A DNA stretch of 10,863 nt. Source: Phanerochaete sordida. Taxonomy: Eukaryota > Basidiomycota > Agaricomycetes > Polyporales > Phanerochaetaceae. Where the stretch lies: the NCBI GenBank assembly GCA_019973155.2, contig BPQB01000217.1:1-10863 (forward strand), given 5' to 3'. The position numbers and the translations under genes are program-made. Numbering within the stretch: the first letter of the stretch is position 1; each line of letters begins with the position of its first letter. The notes beneath the pieces are model-generated. The model had not been told where the DNA came from. It saw only the letters and a list, made by a program, of their open reading frames with translations, and made no database searches. Positions 1 to 8,025 of the stretch are shown piece by piece.

Positions 1-661
1 TGCACTACGCGTTCGAGAGCGAGGACAAGGTGCGCACGATGCTCACGAACGTCGCCGAGTGGATGAAGCCCGGCGGCCGCTTCATCGGCACCGTGCCCAA
101 CGGGCGCTGGCTGTTGTGAGTCGTGTGCCGCGGTCCGTGGTGCGTCGGAGGCTCACGCGTCTGTGTGCAGGGAACGCCTCGACGCGATCCCCGAGGACGC
201 CAAGGAGCTCGAGTTCGGGAACAAGGTGTACAAGATCCGCTTCGAGCAGCACGACGAACGGCCGCTCTACGGCCACCGCTACTGGTTCTACCTCAAGGAC
301 GCCGTCGAGGACGTCCCCGAGTACGTTGTGCACTGGGACAACTTTGTAAAGTACGCTGCCCTCGCAGTGGCGCGTGTATCATCGCTGACTCACGCGCCCG
401 CAGACTCGCCGCCGAGTACGACTTGGACCTCATCTACGAAAAAGAATTTCACGAGGTCTACGCCGAAAACGAAGAGCACCCCGAGTACGGCCCGATGCTG
501 CAGCACATGAAGGTCGTCGACGCGAATGGCGAGAGCCAGATGGACGAGGACCAGTGGGAAGCTGCGAGTGAGTGCATTTCGGTGCCATCCCTCGCGCGGC
601 TGCTGACCCGCCGCCATTAGACATCTACATCGCCTTTGCGTTCGAGAAGCGTGCGCGATAA
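1..661 (+). CDS. ABD1: mRNA cap guanine-N7 methyltransferase, C-terminal part (5' end outside window)
   Basis: This nuclear enzyme transfers a methyl group from S-adenosylmethionine to N7 of the guanine cap of nascent mRNA. The window opens inside an exon (first full codon at 3). Exons are 1-115, 171-350, 404-567 and 621-661, which give 165 residues and a TAA stop at 659-661. The introns (116-170, 351-403, 568-620) are 53-55 nt, begin GTGAGT, GTACGC and GTGAGT, end in AG, and carry CTCAC or CTGAC branch-like sites. Joining them keeps one frame. Family marks in order are HYAFES at the start, [67 protein letters not shown]. From knowledge of the family, the His-Tyr of HYAF, the Glu of VPEY (codon 319-321) and the Tyr of IYIAFAF (codon 626-628) correspond to cap-guanine-contacting residues, and all are present. 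The N-terminal SAM-binding motifs lie upstream. The sequence resembles basidiomycete homologues. Nothing suggests decay. Confidence 0.95.
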
Positions 662-773
662 ATGTGTCGCCGTCCGCCCGCGCTCGTGCCAGCCCATGCT
701 TATTATCACGCCACGCAGTATCACTACGACCCGCTCATGCATATCTCGCGCAAAGATGTATCGATACCCTTGC

Positions 774-779
774 AATAAA
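774..779 (+). terminator. AATAAA-type poly(A) signal for the cap methyltransferase gene
   Basis: AATAAA lies 113 nt after the TAA stop, in a locally A/T-richer patch (about 745-795) inside otherwise GC-rich DNA. Distance and context suit a 3'-UTR end. Fungal poly(A) signals are loose, so the match is suggestive only. Confidence 0.4.
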
Positions 780-2970
780 TTTTGGTAAACATTACTCACG
801 CGGGCGGCGTGAGGCTGGTGGTGACGATGGAGCTCATCGCCGCGAGCCTCGAATTCAACGGTGAGTCTCCTGCGAGCGTGAGACTCGGTTGGGGTGGTTG
901 TCATTTTGCCGAGCCCTTGGCGCCTTCCACGCTCGCGCGCGCTTTGCGCTCCCAGCTTCGACGGTCACCTTCACCACTTCGACCTCGGCCGCGACATGCT
1001 CAACGGCCGCGCGGAACGACGCCCGCCGCTCTATTCACCGCACCGCTTCGACGGCTCGCTGCGCAGTGCGGCCCTTTCCGACTTCCTCGGCGCGAATCGA
1101 CGCAGTGCACGACGATCCCAAGGGTCCCGGAGGCGAGCTGCGCTGGACGAGAGCGAGAGCGCGGAGAGACGCGCGAGACGGCGGACAAGGTGCGTGCTCA
1201 GCTCTGCCTCCGTGCAGAGCTCGCTGACCGCGGCGCTGCCGATGCTGCAGACAGCGTCGACGCCGACCCACCTCTGCCACCCCGACTCCAATCCAACGCC
1301 CACCTCACCGCCTTCACTTGCCCCGGCCAGCGCCCGAAACTCAAGATCATGGCCAGAGTCTCGCGCCCGACGCGTGTTGCTCGCCATCCACAACGTCCCG
1401 GTCGCTTCCTTAGGCCCCGCGCGCTCGCGCACGCCGTCCACCACCTGCCCGGAGTCCGCCACTACCGCAAACGGCTTCGCTCAACCTTTACCGCGATGCC
1501 CTGGCGTCGCCCGTCCACCCCCGTCGCGCCCGCTCCCCGCTTCCATCTCAGGAAACGCGCAAAGCGCATTCCGCTCCCGCCACACGTGCCGCCTCCACTG
1601 CCCGCCGCCGCTCTCCACGTCAAACGGTGCGCCGAACGCCTTGCGCGCGATGCACTCGGAGAAAGCCCGAGTGCGCTTCCCAACCCATCGGCAAGCCAAA
1701 GCGGCCGTGCCCGACCGAACGGCAGCACCTCCCTACCATCCGAGGCCGCGCTTAGCACCTGCTCACCGCGCGGTCAGCTCCAACACCCGCGGCTTAAGAG
1801 CGCTCGCGCGGCGGACGCCGAGCCGACGCCGCGCACTCCATCCAAACGAGCCCGCGAGCGCAGCTGTCTGCCACCCAACGCACGCTTGCGGACAGGCTGC
1901 AACAGCGGCGAGCACGAACCGGGGTCACTGGGGAAGAATCTCGAGCCGCCCGCCGTGTGCGCGACATCGGGTCGCGCGAGTAATCGCGCGGCAAAGTCTC
2001 GGCGGCGCTCTGCGCGAACGTGCCCAATGGTGAGCGGCCTGCCGTCCTGCGAGTTCGCGCGTGGACGCTGACGAGATTGTGTTAGCGAGCGCAGCGATAG
2101 AAAACCGAAGCTGGAGAGATGAAAGGTCGCGCCGAAAGCTAATACCGGCTGCGAGGGCTGGAGGTCCGGCGCGGCAGCAGCCTCCAGCTGCGTCGGCACG
2201 CGCGCCAAGGCTATCGGCAAGACACCCCGACTGCGTCCAGCCATCAGCCAGCCGACGGGACTGCTGAACGCCGCCCGGTACTGCCCGCGCGAAGAGGCCT
2301 CGCCCAGCGCATGCGCCGCATGACAACGGTTCGCCACCAGCGGCTGGCTCTCCGTGGGGGCCAACGCGAGAGCCGCGCAGCTCGACGGCTGCCACGACGA
2401 AGAGAACGGAGCGGACGACGCACCAGCAATATAAATGGCAGAATATCAGCGCAGCGCTCTGGGACACATTCGGGGAGGGACTGCTCGCAAGGGCGTCAGC
2501 GAGACCGCGAGGTGAAGGAGAGGAGAACGTACTGCGTCCGCCGCACTCCGTCAGGCAGTCCCCGTATGCCCGCCGTCGCGAGTGCTCCGGCGACGATGCC
2601 AGCACCCAGGCAAAGGTCTCTCCTCACGCTCGCCTCTGGCGGCCGCGAGGCGAAGAATCCGACCATGGAGATCGCGCAAACTGGCACAGAACGCGGGGGT
2701 CGAATGGGCGCGGCGTGCGCGTGTGCATTGCACAGCGCAGCGCTTGAGCGGCACGGTGCGGTTGCGGCTTGTGTCGACCGCAAGCGGCGCTCGGGGACGA
2801 GCGACCGCCGAACGTTGGCGGGTGACCCGTCGAGCGTGGTGGCTAGACGAACCGCGTGAGCAAGAGAGGGGTATGACGGGACGGCGGCGTACCAAGCGGG
2901 GCGCGTCAGCCCAGAAAGCACGAACGATCGTACGTAGCGCGGGCGGTGACGATGGGGCAGCCCACGACGT
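780..2970. other. GC-rich stretch without a recognisable gene
   Basis: This 2.2-kb stretch is GC-rich and stays open in several frames at once on both strands. The longest is a plus-strand frame at 782-2071, overlapped by a 379-codon frame at 894-2033 and minus-strand frames at 1774-2364 and 1925-2605. Their products are rich in Arg, Pro, Ala and Ser, have no motif I recognise, and look like the by-product of few A/T-rich stop codons. A TATAAA at 2430-2435 on the plus strand has no convincing gene after it. I see no tRNA, rRNA, transposase or terminal repeats here. A fast-evolving gene or non-coding RNA cannot be excluded. Confidence 0.5.
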
Positions 2971-3307
2971 AGGTGAGTGACGCGATGTAAAATTTGGCGT
3001 TGACGTGCTAACTCGATAGCATCAGCACGATGACAGGACGGCGTGGAGATTGAAGAGAGCGTACCAAAGTAGTCGAAGGGTCGTCGAGCGTGCCGGGGAC
3101 GACAATGGCGAGCGTAGACGGCCCTCGCGGTAAGTCTCCGGGAGCCTGTACATACATTGATTAATATATTCCATTGGGCCCTTATGCTGAATGAAGAAGA
3201 TTACTTACCTTGATAGCCTCGAGGGCGTGCCAACACAGCATCCAAGAAGTTGTGATCGACGCCGCCGCCACCACTTTGGGGACCAGCGGGGGCGCGGGGC
3301 CGAACGT
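2934..3307 (-). CDS. Hypothetical three-exon open piece, 84 codons, possible membrane protein fragment
   Basis: Exons 3209-3307 (99 nt), 3065-3145 (81 nt) and 2934-3007 (74 nt) are separated by introns 3146-3208 and 3008-3064. Both junctions fall in phase 0, and one frame runs through all three without a stop. The middle exon reads APGDLPRGPSTLAIVVPG onward and the third HVNAKFYIASLTYVVGCP onward, with a balanced, partly hydrophobic composition unlike the Arg-rich shadow frames nearby. The upstream intron (3308-3357, donor GTGGGT, branch CTGAC) is acceptable, but the phase into the preceding exon is not clean. After 2934 the frame can continue through a 90-nt candidate intron into an Arg-rich stretch ending near 2551. 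There is no start codon here and no recognised family. Confidence 0.22.
2973..3019 (+). other. Candidate plus-strand intron
   Basis: The donor is GTGAGT at 2973, the branch site is TGCTAAC at 3006-3012, and the acceptor is GATAG ending at 3019, giving 47 nt. All three signals match the fungal consensus. A second plus-strand candidate follows at 3130-3216 (GTAAGT to TGATAG, 87 nt), which would leave an exon of 110 nt between them. The same DNA also carries minus-strand splice signals, so the two readings compete. No host gene is recognised. Confidence 0.35.
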
Positions 3308-4032
3308 CTACCAACGCACGACGTCAGCGGTGCGAATACGAGACACGCGAAACCCACCGAATTGACGCGACGAGAAAGGCACGCCCGACCAATAGCGCGG
3401 CGTGCCGAGGTGTACGACTACGGTGGGGCCAGCATGACGCCGATGGACGCGATGACCGACCGCGCCCTTGCTGCGCGACAGCAGCAAGTGCCGAGCTCGA
3501 CGAACGAAGGCCGAGGCGCAGCCCCGAGGGCAGCCTGCGGCCCTTGGCGCAGCCCGACGTTAGCGGCAGGTGATTGGGACGCGTCGGCGAGGGGCGTACG
3601 GTGTGTGGCGGACAGGGCCGGGAGCAGGGCTATTGGCAAATGTCAGACGAATAGCTTACTGACGCGCACTCTAGACTTACCTTATCAAAGAGGCCAGCCG
3701 CCACCGGTTGCGGAATCCACGGACCCGAGAGGCGGCAGCGGCAGCACAGCCATGCGTTCACGACACCTCACACAGCGCACGCGATCGCGGGAGCTGCTAG
3801 TGGCGACGCAGGCGACGATCCTGCAGGGCCGCAGGGGTCAGTACGACAGCGAGGTACCGAGAGTCGGGAGAACGTACCCAGCGGCACGGCGAGCGCGCCG
3901 AACGAGTCAGCGCCGACGCCGATGCCTGGGAGCATGGCGACGACGCCAACGGAAATCTCATTTAGTCAGTGTAATTACTCTAAGTATACTCTACTCCATT
4001 GTGTTACTTTTCCTACGAAATACCGTGCCCGC

Positions 4033-5020
4033 TCAACGATCCTGTCTTGACGACGAACGCCGCGCGGGCGGCCTCGTCGTGTTGGCGGGGCATGTCGTCC
4101 GGTAGCTGTAATGTATACAACGGCGTCGGCGGCTCGATTGACGGGCAGAGGGGCAGGGCGTGCGCTTTCGCGACGTGGACACCTTCACGGCGAGAGCTGT
4201 AATGAGATAATCTGTATATGAAGACGTCGAAGCAAACATACCGGACTTGCTTGGAGGCTTGACGACGCCCGGGGTTGAGCACCGACCGCCCACGAAGTAA
4301 GAACGCGGCGGGTCGATCCGGCGTCTGCATCGCCGTTCACTGAGCTGCACAGCGGGGCTACAGCGATGCATAGCGATCTACAGGATAGCTACAGTTAGTC
4401 ATGTCAATGGAGAAGCATCCTCGAAAGGTTTGAGACAGGTACTGACGTGACTCACCTGTACATTTCGAGAGCTTTGAGGGAATCGGACGGCTGCATTAAC
4501 TTCTAATAAGCACGAGTTAACGAGTTACTACCAAGAATGTACACTACGTTGTGGGGTGCTTACCTTGTGCTGATTGTTCTATCGAGGCGGACCCCGGACG
4601 TGCCTGTGCTACTGACCGTGCGCCGACAGCAGGTGCCGCTTCGCGCATCGAAGGAGAGCTATCTAAAGTCGAGAGGTCGGTATTAGTGTATAAAGGCCAT
4701 CGGTGTCAGACGTACGTCATACTTACCGTGGCTGGTACGAAACGTCTTCAAAGTAGTAGAGCCGTCTGCAAGAATGCGATTCAGTAAGCATGTGTGTGAC
4801 GGTAGTGATTGCCTACGAGGGTTTGTACGTACATTTCGAGAGGTTTGAGGGAGCCAGACGTAGACCGTGCCATGGTACCATATTAGTACTATCGCGGTGA
4901 CGTTGATGCCCCGCACACATCTACCCTACGTCTCATAATTAGCACATGTTTTATATGTGAACGAGACGTACTTACCTCGTGCCGGATCGTCCATGCTATA
5001 GCACTAGCTAGCCCGCGCAT
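4033..5020 (-). CDS. Hypothetical spliced frame, 229 codons, in the second half of the minus-strand unit
   Basis: From an ATG at 5020, exons 4976-5020, 4727-4925, 4564-4662, 4456-4502, 4242-4377 and 4033-4196 stay in one frame across five introns and end at TGA 4033-4035. A hydrophobic stretch (INVTAIVLIWYHGTVYVWLP) near residues 22-41 could be a membrane segment. The last 60 residues are Arg- and Ser-rich and look unselected. A different acceptor at 4325-4326 would switch exons 4242-4324, 4024-4196, 3878-3925 and 3768-3820 into another frame ending at TGA 3768-3770, giving 248 codons with a less basic C-terminus (for example LQLPDDMPRQHDEAARAAF). The frame without the upstream link, from the ATG at 4330, is 120 codons. 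I recognise no family in any version. Confidence 0.2.
4458..4489. repeat. Duplicated exon end, copy A (partner at 4829-4860)
   Basis: The 32 nt starting GTACATTTCGAGAG match 4829-4860 at 28 of 32 positions in the same orientation. On the minus strand both copies sit at a candidate exon end: copy A runs into GTGAGT (donor at 4455), copy B into GTACGT or GTACAA. A 14-nt piece at 4421-4434 (TCGAAAGGTTTGAG) matches the core at 13 of 14. This is a second, independent case of local exon duplication in the same unit. Confidence 0.6.
4829..4860. repeat. Duplicated exon end, copy B (partner at 4458-4489)
   Basis: This is the direct-repeat partner of 4458-4489, 28 of 32 identical. In the minus-strand frames used here both read PQ(S/T)SRNV. 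Here the donor-like GTACGT at 4832 would begin an optional intron 4766-4832 (branch-like TTACTGA, acceptor TTGCAG). If it is not spliced, the frame of exon 4727-4925 stays open. Confidence 0.55.
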
Positions 5021-5455
5021 ATCTACCCTACGTCTCATCTCAGCACAATTTCTACATGAAACGGAGACAGCACCTTGTACTTACCGCGTGTACAAGCGTT
5101 CGTATAGCGTGAGCTAGCCCAGAAGACCCAAGGTAGGCCTCACACACCTACCCTACGTCTCATAATGAGCATGGGTCGTATATAACAGAGAAATAGCGAC
5201 GTACTTACCGTCTGTTCAAACCTTCATATAGCGTGAGCTGGCCCATAACGACGGCCATACCCTCGCGCACATCTACCCTACGTCTCATAATTAGCACGAG
5301 TCGTATAGGATAGTGACCTAAGTGGTGACTTACCGCGTGGTCAAGCCTCGCGCACATCTACCCTACGTCTCATAATTAGCATGAGTCGCATAGGATAGCG
5401 AACTAAGAGAGATACTTACTGCATGTTCAAGCGTCCGTACAGCGTGGACAAGCCT
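4916..5455. repeat. Tandem array of about five exon-plus-intron units
   Basis: On the plus strand the block CTACGTCTCATAATTAGCA and variants recur. Starts of its TACCCTACG core are 4922, 5024, 5149, 5274 and 5359, so periods are 102, 125, 125 and 85. A second shared block (TTACCGCGTGGTCAAGC followed by CGTATAGCGTGAGCTAGCCC in the longer copies) sits between. Read on the minus strand, the first block is branch site plus 3' splice site (TGCTAATTATGAGACGTAG) and the second is exon end plus donor (CGCG then GTAAGTAC). Copies 1, 4 and 5 are identical over about 28 nt. Copies 3 and 2 have altered branch sites, CTCAT and CTGAG, but keep the branch A. Confidence 0.8.
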
Positions 5456-6082
5456 ATACAAAGGTCAGAGAGACGTCAATATAGCTGAACGAAGAGTACT
5501 TACCAACGAAACTGAGCCGGCATGAGGCGGTGCTACGGCGACGACGATAGAGGGTGCCGGGAGCGAGCGGACGCGCGACGACGGGCGCGGCCTTGGGCTC
5601 ATCGTGCAGCGCACGGCAAGGCAACGGGCGCGTCGGGGGACGCGTCGTGTCGCGTCGCCGACGCTGCGTGCCGAGCATCGAACGCGATGCGGACGGCGGT
5701 ATCTGGCGGCGCGGACGCCAGTGGGGACGCGTCCACACGTGCACGACGGCGAGGGATCTGCAAGTAAGCCAGTATAAGCAGCAGTCGGACAGTGGTAAGC
5801 AGGAGTACTTACCGGCGTGGTCGAGGCTGGGCTTCCGCGGCCCTTGGAAGCATTGTGTTACCGCGTCGAGCTGCTGTACGGACAGTATTAGCATGGTAGT
5901 TCAGGGACTGCACGTGAAGGACTTACCTGGCGTGCAGCATACAGTGCTAAGACGCAAATGAACGCGAAGTTAATAGTGGCGTAGCTGATTTTGTTATGTG
6001 GGAGGTTACCTTGAGCGGACATCCGTACGGCACCGAGCCAGCAGTGCCGCAGGTCAACGCGAGTGAACGCGAGAGAGAACAT
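5427..6082 (-). CDS. Hypothetical spliced frame, 144 codons, from the first ATG of the minus-strand unit
   Basis: Starting from the ATG at 6082 (context CACAATG, A at -3), the exons 6010-6082, 5927-5946, 5813-5873, 5504-5757 and the first part of 5420-5453 join in one frame and stop at TGA 5427-5429. The N-terminus MFSLAFTRVDLRHCW is basic and hydrophobic and could be a mitochondrial presequence; this is inference. The rest is rich in Arg and Pro, with about ten Cys and no motif I recognise. Against it, the proposed transcript continues for many exon junctions past the stop, which would normally invite nonsense-mediated decay, and the composition of the large exon resembles an unselected GC-rich frame. 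It is the first available reading frame, not a proven protein. Confidence 0.2.
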
Positions 6083-6323
6083 TGTGAAACCTGATAATCA
6101 ACGAGAGGTAAGTACGAAGCTAGAAAGTCAAGCGAATCAAAACTTACTTGCTAAGTCGTGAGATACCGCAGTCGTGGTCGAGCGTGCAGCGCGCCGGCCG
6201 ACGCTCGCGAACGGCGGGGTTTGCAGGGGCGGCGAGGCGAGCAGGCGGCGGGAGTCGGAAAAGAAGGTCGATGTGCGACGGTGGTGGGATGCGGGAGGTT
6301 GTTGGGGAGGCAAAGTACGATGC

Positions 6324-6395
6324 AGGAGGAGAGGAGGAGAGGAAAGGAGGAGGAGCTGGGGTGCCGAGACAGGCTGCTCGAGCGCACTTCTTATA
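6324..6395 (-). promoter_or_regulatory. Core promoter of the minus-strand unit: TATA-like box and C/T tract
   Basis: On the minus strand TATAAG (6390-6395) is followed about 35 nt later by an almost pure C/T tract (6324-6355), an arrangement common at fungal transcription starts. A CCAAT box in minus orientation (ATTGG at 6653-6657 on the plus strand) lies about 260 nt upstream. From the tract down to 6083 there is no ATG on the minus strand, as expected of a 5' leader. The start site itself cannot be placed. Confidence 0.45.
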
Positions 6396-6439
6396 CGCGT
6401 CGAGCAGCCGTCCGGACCCCACGCACCTTTCAAAGCTTG

Positions 6440-7800
6440 CTTCCGGAGTCCTCGCCGCGCCGAGTCCCTCGCTTCCGTGCCCAGGCGGCAGGCGAGGGCG
6501 CAAGGGAAACGGGCATGGCCCGTGCCCCATTCGCCCTAGCCCACGGCGTCGCACGCCGCGCGGGCAAAGAAACGACGCTAGCGGTGTCGTAAGATGGTGG
6601 CGCCGCTTGATGGGCGCTCGCGGTCGCCATCCGACGCTTCGGGGCACGCAGGATTGGCTGCGGCAGGGGAGGAGGCGAAGGTGGTGCCGGCTGCGTTCTG
6701 ACGCGTTTCCGCGCATCTTCTGAGAAAACTGCACAGCCTGTGCACCCGAGCAGCATCTAAAAATGTCTCTCATCGCCTATGGGTCGCAAGATGAGAGGCA
6801 TGGCGCACCTGAATGAGCAGACGGCTGTGCGAGGACAAGGCCAGTGGCGCAGTGGTTGAAAGACCGCGAATCTGCGCGAATTCGCGCTCAGAGCCCCGTC
6901 CGACGCGACGTCAGACATAAAATCAGCGCCATATCAGCTTCTGATGGTCGCGAGACGCACCTGTCCTGTCTCCGCTGCTCTGGCTCCTCCGCACTCGCGC
7001 GCGAGCCTGGATGCTCGCGCTCGCGGCATACGACCGATTTCCGCAAACTCTCGCGCCTCGCAGTCTAATTGCCGGTATCCTCGGCCAAAGCGTAATCACA
7101 TACAGGCGCCTGAGGGGTAAGAGGTCGTCTGCAAAGTCGGTGTGGGCCAGAGGTCGAAAGTGGAGGTGGTGGCTCGAGGGCAAGGCGCTTGCCAGAGGCT
7201 TCGTGGCGTCCGCACGTTTCCGGACAACAAAGCGCCCGCTATCTCGAAAGCTCGCGCATTTTCCTTTTCGACTCTCCCGCCATGGCTGCTTGTCAAAATC
7301 CCTCGCAGCTTGCACACGAGCTCTGTGGGTATTCACGCCTACGTTTAGGACGGTTTATGGCTGAAGCATACGCGCACACCATGCTGCGTCGTCCATTCCT
7401 CGTGTGATGATCTTGACGACTCAATCCAGCGAGAGCAGAGGTTCGCTTGTGGTTTCTCACATGGAAAGCTCACCCACTTGAATGGTGCATATCCAGTCAA
7501 GCCATCTGCTCTTTGCGGCCTGTGCACTCGCTGATGTCAGCCTTCAATCAAATGCTTGGTGCAGAACTCAAGTGGCATCCGGTGCCGCGCAATCTGCGCT
7601 GCCCACGTGACATTTGCCGACACAGTCTTAATCTTCCTAGCTGCATTCGAAGCCTACTAGCCCTAGTGCAAACACGACTCCTGTGTGAACATCCAGCAAG
7701 GTCCTCTCTGTGCACAACCCGGCTGTGCCGCTTGCCCCGCAGTTGCTGCTGGTCAGCAGTCGCGGGCTCTGATGGTTGATCTGCGGCGAGCTCGCTTCCC
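6440..7800. other. Stretch without a recognisable gene
   Basis: 6440-7370 is GC-rich with short overlapping frames on both strands and no known motif. A 35-codon plus-strand frame at 6594-6701 (MVAPLDGRSRSPSD..., A at -3 of its ATG) sits just upstream of the minus-strand promoter and is too short to judge. At about 7370-7780 base composition drops visibly toward equal GC and AT. A 110-codon plus-strand frame (7447-7779) lies there, rich in Cys, Leu and Arg, and unrecognised. I see no tRNA, no transposon ends and no convincing intron. Confidence 0.45.
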
Positions 7801-7814
7801 CGTTTGTCGTACGA

Positions 7815-7879
7815 CAGCGGAGCCGGAGCGTGAGATCACGCGGAGCCGCCCCGCGGTATCTCACGCTCCGGCTCCGCTG
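7815..7879. repeat. Long perfect inverted repeat (hairpin), 22-bp stem
   Basis: The arms 7815-7836 and 7858-7879 are exact reverse complements (left arm begins CAGCGGAGCCGGAGCG). The 21-nt centre holds a further 5-bp stem, CGCGG (7839-7843) with CCGCG (7851-7855). Directly to the left, 7806-7815 is a perfect 10-bp palindrome, GTCGTACGAC. RNA from either strand would fold into a stable rod. The size fits a small-RNA precursor or a miniature element, but no flanking target duplication was identified. Confidence 0.85.
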
Positions 7880-8025
7880 CGGTGGGTTTCCGCGCATCCG
7901 CCACGGTGCGGAATATTGGTTGCCTGTCACGCTAGCGGACGGCAGTTGCGCGGGCACCTACGCGACAACAGACGGGACGGAGAGACATCCCCGAGGACCC
8001 TCTCGCCAGGTGGTGGTGCATAGGC

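Larger units (their letters stand above)
2934..6355 (-). other. Multi-exon spliced transcription unit on the minus strand, product unknown
   Basis: Splice signals on the minus strand recur at regular short distance. Proposed introns in transcript order are 6091-6147, 5947-6009, 5874-5926, 5758-5812, 5454-5503, 5363-5419, 5278-5333, 5153-5208, 5028-5084, 4926-4975, 4663-4726, 4503-4563, 4378-4455, 4197-4241, 3957-4023 (or 3926-4023), 3821-3877, 3630-3680, 3308-3357, 3146-3208 and 3008-3064. A further optional intron is 4766-4832, and a last candidate starts at 2933. Twelve donors are perfect GTAAGT, several extended to GTAAGTAC. Branch-like sites include TGCTAAT, TACTGAC, GACTAAC and CTGAC. 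Most introns are 45-67 nt, the size seen in the cap methyltransferase gene. A promoter-like region precedes the unit. No protein family is recognised, and frames are not kept through the tandem part, so a long non-coding RNA, a pseudogene or an orphan gene all remain possible. The 3' end is not located. Confidence 0.6.

Noticed and set aside
617..904. Minus-strand 95-codon frame opposite the end of the cap methyltransferase gene
   Set aside because: It lies over the last exon and probable 3'-UTR; no start or splice context supports it.
782..2071. 429-codon plus-strand frame
   Set aside because: Overlapped by long frames in other phases and on the other strand, Arg/Pro/Ser-rich, no motif. It is best explained by high GC.
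2430..2435. TATAAA on the plus strand as a promoter
   Set aside because: No start codon with a convincing gene follows at a suitable distance; one hexamer of this kind is expected by chance.
4922..5370. Telomere-like ACCCTA strings
   Set aside because: Each occurs once per unit inside a longer conserved block; there is no head-to-tail telomeric array.
4916..5455. CRISPR-like reading of the regular repeats
   Set aside because: Periods are irregular (85-125), 'spacers' are themselves repeated, and the repeats are splice signals in a eukaryotic sequence.
6594..6701. 35-codon frame MVAPLDGRSRSPSD...
   Set aside because: Start context and composition are pleasant, but it is too short and has no supporting signal.
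6767..6797. 8-bp inverted repeat CTCTCATC/GATGAGAG
   Set aside because: Short stem and 15-nt loop, near the level expected by chance in 10 kb.
6845..6855. Perfect A-box match (TGGCGCAGTGG) suggesting a tRNA or SINE
   Set aside because: No B-box, no cloverleaf and no T-arm in the following 100 nt.
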